Counted from the stretch's first letter, positions 1 to 9,072 are shown. The stretch is 9,163 nucleotides of DNA from RPQJ01 sp035554635 (GCA_035554635.1 DATMIB010000041.1:1-9163); one strand, 5' to 3'. Notes: generated from the letters alone by a model not told the origin. Numbers and translations are program-made.

Positions 1-1293
1 ACGGTGCTGGCAGACAACGGACCCTTGACCTCGACCGTGCCCGACATGCTGCTGGAGCAGTTCGAGTTCTACCGTCGCGCGACGCCGGACCTCGCTTCGC
101 GCGGTCTCTCGCACCTCGTGACCGGTCGCGACCTGTACGACTCGACCGTGGGCATCGCTTACCTCAACACGCTCTGCTCGCCCCAGTACGCGGCGTCGCT
201 GAGCCAGACCATCGACAGCACGTACTACTCGTCGCTGGTCTTCGCCCACGAGATCGGACACAACTTCGGCGCGCCGCACGACGGCCGGAACGATTCGCCG
301 TGCCTCAGCGCGGGCACGTCCTACCTGATGGCGGCGTCGGTCAGCGGCAACAGCAACTTCTCGCAGTGCAGCCTCGAGCAGATGGCACCGACGATTGCCG
401 CGGCCACCTGCCTGCGCGCAACGCCGCATGCGGACGTCGCCGTGGAGCTGCCCGCAGGCCCGATCAAGGCCAATGCGGGCGAGGAGGTGCACACGCAGGT
501 CGATGTCCTTGCCAGCGGCAGTTTCGCGTCGGAACAGGTGACACTGAACCTCACCGGCAGTGTCGAACTCATGTCGGGCTCGGTGACGAACGGCACCTGC
601 ACGGTCGCGGCCTACAACAAGCTCGCGTGCGCACTGGGTGACCTGCCACCCGGTGCGCGGCGCACGGTCGACGTCACGTGGCGTTCGAATTTCACCGCCA
701 CGACCACCCTGACGGCGACCGTCGCCTCGAGCAACGACGGCGTCGTCGGGAACAACCAGGACACCGTCGAGCTGCAAGTCGTAGACGCGACGCCGCAAGG
801 CAACGTGAGCCTCAGTTTCGTGGGCCCAACCACCGTCACGGCGGGAACGGACTTCGACCTGCCACGGTTCACGGTCTCCTCGAGCGGGACGAGCACAGGG
901 GTGCATGTCGAACTCGTCGTGCCCGCCGCGTTCACGATCAAGGGCTTCAGCAGCGGCGGCGCGGGTTGCACCATCAACGCAGGTACCGTGACCTGCGACT
1001 TCGGCACCCTGTCGCCCAGCGACTACTACCGCAACATCGCGCTGCGTCTGCACGCGAACCAGACTGGCACGTTCACCGTCACCGGGCAGGCCACGGCCAC
1101 CAACGACTCCACGCCGGTCGACAACAGCGCCAGTGTGTCGATGACCGTGGTCGCCGGGTCCAGCAACAGCGGTGGCAGCAGTGGTGGCAGCAGTGGCGGT
1201 GGTGGTGGCGGCGGCGGTGGCGGGATCGATCCGTCGGCGCTGTTGCTGCTGCTCATGGCGCCGGCGTTTGCACGCCGGCATCGCCGCCGCTGA
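1..1293 (+). CDS. Secreted reprolysin-like (M12B) zinc metalloprotease with C-terminal sorting tail, 5'-truncated by the window
   Basis: The frame is open from base 1, so the true start lies upstream; residues are counted from codon GTG at 4. HEIGHNFGAPHD (82-93) is the metzincin zinc motif: H82, H86 and H92 bind zinc, E83 is the catalytic base, and D93 is typical of adamalysin/reprolysin proteases. M109 in SYLMAA is the likely Met-turn. The preceding TGRDLYDSTVGIAYLNTLC is typical of this family. Two beta-sandwich repeats follow (about 143-262 and 267-386), each with a Cys pair, resembling DUF11/CARDB-like extracellular domains. A Ser/Gly linker ends in ten Gly, then I408-D-P-S, a short hydrophobic stretch (412-423) and RRHRRR. 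This three-part tail is that of GlyGly-CTERM or JDVT-CTERM sorting signals, cut by an intramembrane protease after export. The role is probably extracellular proteolysis, substrate unknown. The pro-domain and signal peptide are outside the window. Confidence 0.9.
   Translation, partial: TVLADNGPLTSTVPDMLLEQFEFYRRATPDLASRGLSHLVTGRDLYDSTVGIAYLNTLCSPQYAASLSQTIDSTYYSSLVFAHEIGHNFGAPHDGRNDSPCLSAGTSYLMAASVSGNSNFSQCSLEQMAPTIAAATCLRATPHADVAVELPAGPIKANAGEEVHTQVDVLASGSFASEQVTLNLTGSVELMSGSVTNGTCTVAAYNKLACALGDLPPGARRTVDVTWRSNFTATTTLTATVASSNDGVVGNNQDTVELQVVDATPQGNVSLSFVGPTTVTAGTDFDLPRFTVSSSGTSTGVHVELVVPAAFTIKGFSSGGAGCTINAGTVTCDFGTLSPSDYYRNIALRLHANQTGTFTVTGQATATNDSTPVDNSASVSMTVVAGSSNSGGSSGGSSGGGGGGGGGGIDPSALLLLLMAPAFARRHRRR
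1171..1224 (+). repeat. In-frame Gly/Ser low-complexity repeat
   Basis: The 12-bp unit GGTGGCAGCAGT (Gly-Gly-Ser-Ser) occurs twice in exact tandem at 1171-1194. It is followed by a run of GGN codons giving ten consecutive glycines up to 1224. The tract forms the flexible linker between the last beta-sandwich domain of the metalloprotease and its C-terminal sorting segment. Its repetitive DNA could change length by slippage in 3-bp or 12-bp steps without breaking the frame. Confidence 0.85.
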
Positions 1294-1306
1294 CATCATC
1301 GTCACA

Positions 1307-1337
1307 GGCATCGACACAACGAGCCCGTGTCGATGCC
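1307..1337 (+). terminator. Strong hairpin after the metalloprotease gene (possible terminator without T-tract)
   Basis: GGCATCGACAC (1307-1317) and GTGTCGATGCC (1327-1337) are perfect 11-bp inverted repeats around a 9-nt loop, starting 14 bp after the metalloprotease stop. No run of T follows on either strand, so it is not a textbook intrinsic terminator. It may protect the mRNA 3' end, act in Rho-dependent termination, or be a protein-binding dyad. The hairpin is directly visible; its role is inferred. Confidence 0.45.
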
Positions 1338-1360
1338 GCGATCGGTCTGCCTCGATGAAA

Positions 1361-1419
1361 GTGGCGGGCCTGTCTCGATGACGTGACGGGCCCGCCGCGG
1401 TGACGTGGCGGGCCCACGT
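1361..1419. repeat. Intergenic repeat cluster with competing inverted pairings
   Basis: GTGGCGGGCC occurs twice as a direct repeat (1361-1370 and 1405-1414). GGGCCCGCC (1388-1396) lies between them and is complementary to GGCGGGCC(C) in both copies. Pairing with the right copy gives a 9-bp stem with a 10-nt loop, which flanking ACGT sequences could extend; pairing with the left copy gives an alternative stem. The two cannot form together. The cluster sits in the 195-bp gap between the metalloprotease and slt. No T-tract follows. The function is unknown. Confidence 0.4.
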
Positions 1420-1452
1420 CAATGGCGTGATCGTCCCGCACGGTTCCATTCG

Positions 1453-1489
1453 CTGCCACGGCGCGGCGAGACGCACTAGACTTGCCCCA
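1453..1489 (+). promoter_or_regulatory. Putative sigma70-type promoter giving a leaderless slt mRNA
   Basis: CTGCCA (1453-1458, 4/6 match to TTGACA), an 18-bp spacer and TAGACT (1477-1482, 4/6 match to TATAAT) form a plausible promoter. The expected start site, about 7 nt past the -10, falls on or next to the A of the slt ATG at 1489. No Shine-Dalgarno-like sequence precedes the ATG (the bases are CTTGCCCC), which supports a leaderless transcript. This rests on reading alone and has no experimental support. Confidence 0.45.
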
Positions 1490-3504
1490 TGACGTCACGA
1501 CGCTACGCGCCGCGCGCCCTGCTTTGCCTCTTGTTCGCGTGGATCGCCCACGTCGCGTGCACCGCGCACGCGCAAACGACACCGACGGCGCCGGAAGCGA
1601 TGCGCCAGGCGTTCATGGACGCGATGGCCGCCGTGCAGACGCTGCCCACGGCGCCCGCGGCGGGCGATTCCGAGGCTCTGCGTGGCTACGTCCTGTATCC
1701 GTACCTGCAGGCCGCACGTCTGCAGCGGCAACTGCAACTCGTGGCGCCAGCCTCGCCCGCGCTGGGCGACGGGTCGCTGCCGCTCGACCAGGACGTCGCG
1801 GCCTTCCTCGCTGCGCAGGCCGGAGCGCCCGTCGCACGCCAGCTGCGCAACACCTGGCTCGCGAGTCTTGGTGACCGCAAACTCTGGCCCCAGTTCCTCG
1901 AGCAATACGATCCCGGGCGCGACGGCAGCGGCACGCTGCAATGCCAGGCGTTTGCGGCACGCATCGCGCTCGAGCGGACGACGGGTCTCGTCGACGACCT
2001 CACGCGCGCCTGGTTGACCGGCAAATCGCTGCCCGCGGCCTGCGATCCGGCACTCGCCTGGTGGCAAGCCCGCGGCGGTCCCGATGTCGAACTGGTCGCG
2101 CGTCGCACGCGTCTCGCACTCGAGGCCGGCGATGGCGCACTGGCGCGCTATCTCGCACGGTCGCTGCCGGCCGATCGCGCCGCGCCGCTGCTGCAGTGGG
2201 CCGCGCTGATCGAACAACCGGCGCGCGAAATTCCCGCGGTGATCGTGGCGCCCGAACGGATCGTGGAACCCGCCGCGCTCGAGGACGGCTGGATGCGTTT
2301 TGCACGCGCCGATGCCGAACGCGCAGCCGCGACGTTCCCGGCACTGGTCGCGAGTCGCAAGCTCGACACACGTGCCGCGAGCCCGTATGCACTGGCCGTC
2401 GCCCTCGCCTCGTCGTGGAGCCGGCTGCCGCGCGCACTCGAGTTCTTCGCGCAGGTTCACCCGGACGACTTCGACGAGCGCGCGCACGAATGGCACGCAC
2501 GCGCGGCGTTGTGGGCGGGCGACTGGCGCCGCGCCGCCACGGCGATCGCCGCGATGCCGGAAGCGCTGCGCACGCAACCGCGCTGGCAATACTGGGCCGC
2601 CCGCGCCAGCGAACGGCTCGGCGACTTTGCGCAGGCGCGCGCCGGTTACGCCGCGGTGATCCCGACCGACAACTGGTACGCCGCACTCGCCGCCGCGCGA
2701 CTGGACCGCAAGGTCACACCGACGCTGCAGCCACTCGCGCTGGCGGAGGCCGAAATCACGCGTCTCGAGGCCGAGCCCGGGTTCACGCGGGCGCGCGAAC
2801 TGGTCGCGTGCCGCATGGAGCCCGAGGCCGCGGCCGAATGGCGCACGGCACTCGACGAGCTGCCGCCGGCGCGCCAGGCGCTGGCCGTCGGTCTCGCCGC
2901 ACGCTGGGGCTGGTACCACCAGGCGATCGCGAGCGCAGCACGCCAGCGCATCTTCAACGACTACGAACTGCTCTATCCGCGGCCGTTCGACTTCGACGTG
3001 CGCGCGGCCAGTCGACGCACGGGCCTCGGCAGGGAACTGATCTACGCCATCATCCGGCAGGAAAGCCTCTATCGGTCGGACGCGGGTTCGTCGGCGGGGG
3101 CGCTCGGCCTGATGCAGCTGCTGCCCGAGACGGCACGGCTCACCGCGCGTCGCGCCGGGCTGCCCGCGCCGACGCGCGCCCAACTGCTGGAGCCGTCGAC
3201 CAACATCACGCTCGGCTCTGCGTACCTGGCGGGGCTGGTCGAACGTTTCGACGGCGAGTCGGCGCTCGCCACGGCGGCGTACAACGCCGGCCCCAACGCG
3301 GCGCGACGCTGGCTGCCACCGGAACCGCTAGAGCTCGACGTCTGGGCCGAGAACATTCCGTTCAACGAAACCCGCGCCTACGTACAGCGGGTGGCCTGGC
3401 ACGCACTCGTGTTCGACTGGCTCGAGACCCGCAAGCCACGCGACGTCTCCGCGCTCCTGCGCAGCGTCAAGCCTGCCGCGCTCAGTGCGGCTGCACCGAA
3501 CTGA
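1489..3504 (+). CDS. slt: Soluble lytic murein transglycosylase, Slt70 type
   Basis: This 671-aa protein is close in length to E. coli Slt70. It cleaves the MurNAc-GlcNAc bond of peptidoglycan in the periplasm, forming 1,6-anhydromuropeptides, in wall turnover and recycling. Residues 1-28 form a signal peptide (Arg near the N-terminus, hydrophobic core, AHA before Q29). Residues from about 30 to 505 are Ala/Arg/Leu-rich helices matching the Slt70 superhelical U and linker domains, including the family-like block NTWLASLGDRKLWPQFLEQY. The catalytic SLT domain (about 508-630) shows IIRQES with catalytic E525, the GLMQ motif (540-543) and AYNAGP (597-602). It ends 7 bp from the stop of the convergent gene at 3512. 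The ATG at 1489 is chosen for the signal peptide and the promoter position. VAC at residues 22-24 is too poor a lipobox to call a lipoprotein. Confidence 0.95.
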   Translation: MTSRRYAPRALLCLLFAWIAHVACTAHAQTTPTAPEAMRQAFMDAMAAVQTLPTAPAAGDSEALRGYVLYPYLQAARLQRQLQLVAPASPALGDGSLPLDQDVAAFLAAQAGAPVARQLRNTWLASLGDRKLWPQFLEQYDPGRDGSGTLQCQAFAARIALERTTGLVDDLTRAWLTGKSLPAACDPALAWWQARGGPDVELVARRTRLALEAGDGALARYLARSLPADRAAPLLQWAALIEQPAREIPAVIVAPERIVEPAALEDGWMRFARADAERAAATFPALVASRKLDTRAASPYALAVALASSWSRLPRALEFFAQVHPDDFDERAHEWHARAALWAGDWRRAATAIAAMPEALRTQPRWQYWAARASERLGDFAQARAGYAAVIPTDNWYAALAAARLDRKVTPTLQPLALAEAEITRLEAEPGFTRARELVACRMEPEAAAEWRTALDELPPARQALAVGLAARWGWYHQAIASAARQRIFNDYELLYPRPFDFDVRAASRRTGLGRELIYAIIRQESLYRSDAGSSAGALGLMQLLPETARLTARRAGLPAPTRAQLLEPSTNITLGSAYLAGLVERFDGESALATAAYNAGPNAARRWLPPEPLELDVWAENIPFNETRAYVQRVAWHALVFDWLETRKPRDVSALLRSVKPAALSAAAPN

Positions 3505-3511
3505 CCGCGTC

Positions 3512-4102
3512 TCAGCCGTGCCTTGCCCGCCATTCGTCGAGGAACTCTCGAGTCGCCTCGTCGTGCAGGCCGGCGCACGCCTGCCACACCGCCTGGGCCT
3601 CGGCCGCGGTCATCAGTCCGCGCAGCCCGGCCAGGCGTGCCAGCCGCGTCTCGTCCGCCGCCTCGAGCAACGCGACGAAGATCGCGGCACGGTCGAGCGC
3701 GAGCCCGCGACGGATCCAGTCGAGTGCGTCCGCGACGCGTCGCTCGAGCTGTTCGAGACTGACGGGACGCGCGTCGACGTAAGCGTGCACCGCCGCGCGG
3801 ACAAGTTCGAAGTCGGTGTCGCCGAGGATGACGGGTACCCACGCACGCAGGCCGGTTCGGCCCTGTTCGACCGCGTGGCGCAATCGGCCGGCCAGGGCGT
3901 GACGCCGGTCACGGTCGGCGGCCCGCAGCCAACCCCAGTAGTCGCACAATGCACGCCCGGTCGCGTCGGCGGCGGCGTCCCTGATGCCGCAGGCCACGAG
4001 GTGACGCAGCATCGCCGTCGCACCTTCGTCGTGGCCGGCGACATCGAAATCGCTCCGCTCGACGGGCACCCGCAACGCGACACTGGTCTTGATTTCGCTC
4101 AC
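3512..4102 (-). CDS. Uncharacterised 196-aa protein, probably cytoplasmic and helical
   Basis: I do not recognise the family. The chosen start is GTG at 4102, because GGAGG (4109-4113 on this strand) lies 6 nt upstream; an adjacent in-frame GTG (4105) is too close to it. The frame is open further upstream to 4201, but that extension crosses the ribosome site. The 196-aa product begins VSEIKTSVALRVPVERSDFD, has no signal peptide or long hydrophobic segment, and is mostly predicted amphipathic helix rich in Ala, Arg and Leu. Landmarks are LCDYWGWLRAADRDRRHAL in the first half and the Arg/Asp-rich helix VADALDWIRRGLALDRAAIF in the second. An all-helical, HEAT-like shape is possible but not shown. 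It converges on slt with a 7-bp gap. Third-position G/C bias supports a real gene. No function is assigned. Confidence 0.8.
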   Translation of the reverse strand: MSEIKTSVALRVPVERSDFDVAGHDEGATAMLRHLVACGIRDAAADATGRALCDYWGWLRAADRDRRHALAGRLRHAVEQGRTGLRAWVPVILGDTDFELVRAAVHAYVDARPVSLEQLERRVADALDWIRRGLALDRAAIFVALLEAADETRLARLAGLRGLMTAAEAQAVWQACAGLHDEATREFLDEWRARHG

Positions 4103-4108
4103 CACACA

Positions 4109-4113
4109 CCTCC
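4109..4113 (-). promoter_or_regulatory. Ribosome binding site deciding the GTG start at 4102
   Basis: GGAGG on the minus strand lies 6 nt before GTG at 4102. The strong Shine-Dalgarno match fixes this start over the longer reading frame that runs back to 4201. Confidence 0.75.
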
Positions 4114-4183
4114 CGCCCGCAGGCGTACGCCAGGAACACCGGTCGCAGCGTGGCGCGACGTCGGCGGAGGGGTGCCAGAAACG

Positions 4184-4217
4184 AAAAACCCTCCGTCGCA
4201 CGACGCGCCGGAGGGTT
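4184..4217 (-). terminator. Rho-independent terminator on the minus strand
   Basis: On the minus strand AACCCTCCG (4217-4209) pairs with CGGAGGGTT (4195-4187), a perfect 9-bp stem with a 13-nt loop. The T-run at 4188-4184 begins inside the end of the stem. On the plus strand no T-run follows, so it acts on minus-strand transcripts. It lies about 80 bp upstream of the start of the 196-aa gene and so would cut off transcription from the promoter near 4340 before that gene. Confidence 0.7.
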
Positions 4218-4330
4218 CGGAAAGCTCACCCGCTTCGTTGCCTGCCGGCCGCATCCGCACCGTTCCGGTGCGCACCACCTTGCCCGGGAAGGCAGGTTGG
4301 CCGGGCGCGAACGCCCGTGTCTTGATGCTG
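4184..4330 (-). ncRNA. Candidate structured small RNA or attenuated leader, about 147 nt
   Basis: The sequence lies between a promoter-like site and an intrinsic terminator on the minus strand. In RNA sense it starts near CAGCATCAAGACAC and forms GGGCG-UUCG-CGCCC, a perfect 5-bp stem with a stable UUCG tetraloop (4316-4303). It continues with GCACCG-GAA-CGGTGC (4271-4257), a 6-bp hairpin enclosed by CCTGCC/GGCAGG pairing (4296-4291 with 4246-4241), and ends in the terminator. It matches no riboswitch, 6S, SRP or tmRNA signature that I can recall. It could be a free sRNA, or the regulated leader of the 196-aa gene downstream. A minus-strand reading frame crosses it, but has no ribosome site and runs through the terminator. 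Confidence 0.4.
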
Positions 4331-4336
4331 GTGCGC

Positions 4337-4367
4337 AGTATATCCGAAGGGACTGTGCGGAACACAA
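4337..4367 (-). promoter_or_regulatory. Putative minus-strand sigma70 promoter for the candidate RNA
   Basis: TATACT (4342-4337) matches the -10 consensus at 5 of 6 positions. TTGTGT (4367-4362) is a weak -35 (3/6) at a 19-bp spacing. The predicted start is near 4330, ahead of the UUCG hairpin. The -10 stands out in otherwise GC-rich DNA; the weak -35 suggests low basal strength or an activator. Confidence 0.4.
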
Positions 4368-4491
4368 GCTGGCACACCGCCGGTGCCCGTCACCGGGCCG
4401 CCGCGGGGGTTCTTCTGCGTCCAGTTTGGTGGCGACTGGAGGGGCCCGCCATTGCAGCCGAAGCGCGCCACGGCGAACGTGCAGGATCCTT

Positions 4492-4497
4492 GGAGGA
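4492..4497 (+). promoter_or_regulatory. Ribosome binding site deciding the TTG start at 4504
   Basis: GGAGGA lies 6 nt before TTG at 4504, and the codons that follow encode Lys-Arg-Arg then a hydrophobic membrane segment. This supports the rare TTG start although the frame stays open upstream to 4150. Confidence 0.75.
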
Positions 4498-4503
4498 CCC
4501 GCC

Positions 4504-7605
<3,102 letters not shown>

Positions 7606-8186
7606 TCGGTCGGCACGAACACCAGCAGCGTGAAGGCGGCGAACAGGGCCGCGACGTAGGCGGCCGCGGGCCACTCAGAGCGGCGCGCACCGAGGCCGTG
7701 CGTCCAGTTGATGTTGCGCTCGGGCGTACTCACCGCGCGGCTCCACGGCAGCACGATGGCCGCCAGCACAATCGCGCCGACCAAGCCGACACTGGCGTCA
7801 TAGCCGTATTCGGCGAGCAGCCACAGCAGCAGGAACGGCAGCGGCACGTGGAACAGCGACAGTCCGCGCAGCAGCCGCGGCCGCTCGGGCTCGAACATGT
7901 AGTCGGTGAGCCCGGTGATGCGCCGGCGCAGCACGAGACGCAGCACGAAGTCGACGTTCCAGAGCAGCTCCGGCACCAGCACCGCCACGGCGAGCACGCT
8001 CGTGATCGCCGCGTCTTCGAGCCACCACGCCGGCACCGCGCCGATCAGCGCGATGTCCGAGAACCACAGCAGGTTGCGCCAGCCGTAGTGGCGACGCCAG
8101 ATCTCGACGATCAGCAACACGAAGACGGTGTAGGCGATTTTCCAGAGCATGCGTGCGTGGCAATCCCGGGCGCTCGAGTGCGCGGC

Positions 8187-8195
8187 ACATTACCA
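8187..8195 (-). promoter_or_regulatory. Putative extended -10 promoter of the membrane-protein gene
   Basis: On the minus strand TGGTAATGT (8195-8187) fits the extended -10 pattern TGnTAnnnT. No good -35 exists 17 bp upstream, where one copy of the 14-bp direct repeat sits instead. The expected start near 8180 would give an untranslated leader of about 30 nt before the ATG at 8150. Confidence 0.4.
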
Positions 8196-8204
8196 GACAC
8201 CGCT

Positions 8205-8239
8205 GCGACGAAGCGCCGGCGTTTCGCGACGAAGCGCCG
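8205..8239. repeat. Pair of 14-bp direct repeats with 21-bp period
   Basis: GCGACGAAGCGCCG occurs exactly at 8205-8218 and at 8226-8239, start to start 21 bp, about two helical turns. Both copies would face the same side of the DNA, as expected for tandem binding of a regulator. They sit directly upstream of the putative extended -10 at 8187-8195, at about -31 and -52 from the predicted start site. Confidence 0.6.
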
Positions 8240-8259
8240 CACAGCCGACGTCGTGGTGT

Positions 8260-8351
8260 TGCAGACTACACGTGCGCTGAATGGACATGGAATCGGACTG
8301 AACGCACTGGGAACCCCCTTACGGGGCGTCGCAAGACGCCTCGCTTTTTTT
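8260..8351 (+). ncRNA. Candidate small RNA ending at the orphan plus-strand terminator
   Basis: The 3' end is defined by the terminator at 8323-8351; the 5' end is a guess and no convincing promoter is visible (TTGCAG at 8259-8264 has no good -10). The body carries three GGA triplets exactly 6 nt apart (8283, 8289, 8295) in the contexts AUGGAC, AUGGAA and UCGGAC, resembling CsrA/RsmA contact motifs. It then has ACCCCCUUA (8313-8321), one mismatch from the anti-Shine-Dalgarno end of 16S rRNA as commonly written. Alternatively, this is simply the far 3' end of a long kinase transcript. Confidence 0.3.
8323..8351 (+). terminator. Strong rho-independent terminator on the plus strand
   Basis: GGGGCGTC (8323-8330) and GACGCCTC (8335-8342) form an 8-bp stem with one G-U pair and a GCAA tetraloop. 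Two bases later comes a run of seven T (8345-8351). The nearest plus-strand gene upstream is the kinase, ending at 7605. A competing hairpin CCCC-TTAC-GGGG (8315-8326) shares the GGGG of this stem. The terminator stops plus-strand transcripts 22 bp before the stop codon of the opposing gene at 8374. Confidence 0.8.
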
Positions 8352-8373
8352 GTTCGAAGCGCTCCGCGGTTGC

Positions 8374-9072
8374 TCAGCGTGCGTGGTCGACCGGCGCCAC
8401 CGTCGCCACGGGGAATTGCAGCGAAAAGTCCTCGATGCGCAGAGCCGAGAGCACCGTCGCCGGCGTCAGGTCCGGGAACGACGCGCCGTCGAACTCCCAC
8501 TTGAGCAGTCGGCACGTCTTCATCGAGCCCCGGGCCTGCGGCGCGTAGTAATAGACGTTGCCGCCGTACGATTGCGCGAGCGTGAGCCAGCTCGACGGCA
8601 GCCAGGACGTCGTCAACGGCAACCGCAACCCGCGTGCCGGCTCGAACTCGAGACGACAGATGTCGCGGCCGCCGTCCGTCACCGTCAGCCGTTCGAGCTC
8701 GGGTCGGCGCACGATGTCGAAGTCGGCGCGGTCTTTCGGAATGCCCCAGTTCGCGCGCCCGTTGACGACGCTGTCCCAGGTCGAGACCAGGATGCGGCTG
8801 ATCGACGCGTGTCGGCGCCCGTCCGGAAAGCGCATCACACCCGGGATGAACAACAGCTCACGGTAGGGGCCGCACGGCGCCGAGACGTAATCGACGAACA
8901 TCAGCGCCGACACCGGTGCCGCGAGAGAGCGCTGCAGTTCCTCCGGCAAGAACGCACGGCGCGCCTCGGCCTTCGGCGGCAGACGCAGCAGCACGATCCA
9001 CGCATTGCCACGCAACGACCACGGCGCCGGCACGCGCGGCACTTCAGGCGGGTCGGTGGTCGGCTGCGACAT
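8374..9072 (-). CDS. Acetoacetate decarboxylase family protein
   Basis: The 232-aa product resembles the acetoacetate decarboxylase (ADC) superfamily, whose founding member removes CO2 from acetoacetate through a Schiff base on lysine. ATG at 9072 is chosen because GAGGA (9084-9080) lies 7 nt upstream; an in-frame GTG at 9078 is only 1 nt from it. Family-like blocks are WIVLLRLP (R30), VSAPCGPYRELLFIPG (Y70, E72) and NGRANWGIPKDRADF. K113 in IPKD aligns by eye with the Schiff-base lysine (K115) of the Clostridium enzyme, and E72 and R30 with its active-site E76 and R29. The Clostridium protein has a second lysine after K115 that lowers its pKa; here Asp follows, so the chemistry may differ, as in ADC-like aldolase-dehydratases. 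No signal peptide is present. The substrate is unknown. Confidence 0.85.
   Translation of the reverse strand: MSQPTTDPPEVPRVPAPWSLRGNAWIVLLRLPPKAEARRAFLPEELQRSLAAPVSALMFVDYVSAPCGPYRELLFIPGVMRFPDGRRHASISRILVSTWDSVVNGRANWGIPKDRADFDIVRRPELERLTVTDGGRDICRLEFEPARGLRLPLTTSWLPSSWLTLAQSYGGNVYYYAPQARGSMKTCRLLKWEFDGASFPDLTPATVLSALRIEDFSLQFPVATVAPVDHAR

Larger units (their letters stand above)
4103..4503. other. 401-bp gene-free region between divergent genes
   Basis: I see no convincing protein gene here. From left to right it holds the minus-strand ribosome site, about 70 bp without clear signals, a minus-strand intrinsic terminator (4184-4217), a structured stretch with a UUCG hairpin (4303-4316) and a GAA-loop hairpin (4257-4271), a minus-strand promoter-like site (4337-4367), then three short dyads: GGCAC/GTGCC (4371-4387), GCCCG/CGGGC (4385-4398) and CCAGT/ACTGG (4421-4439). 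The kinase ribosome site closes the region. I could not find a good plus-strand sigma70 promoter for the kinase; TTGCAG at 4452-4457 has no fitting -10. Confidence 0.6.

Noticed and set aside
1555..1563. Lipobox-like VAC in the slt signal peptide
   Set aside because: Position -3 is His instead of Leu, and a good signal peptidase I site (AHA before Q29) follows.
1495..3183. 562-codon minus-strand frame across slt
   Set aside because: It is the shadow of the transglycosylase gene, Arg-rich with no recognisable motif.
1941..3782. 613-codon plus-strand frame overlapping slt
   Set aside because: It is an Arg/Ala-rich out-of-frame shadow of slt that continues past the slt stop into the opposite gene.
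4099..4377. 92-codon minus-strand frame ending at the start of the 196-aa gene
   Set aside because: It begins upstream of the predicted start site, has no ribosome site and crosses the intrinsic terminator; the stop/start overlap is probably chance.
4150..4503. Upstream extension of the kinase frame to 4150
   Set aside because: The sequence before 4504 is Arg-rich and non-conserved in appearance, while TTG at 4504 has a ribosome site and is followed directly by a membrane segment.
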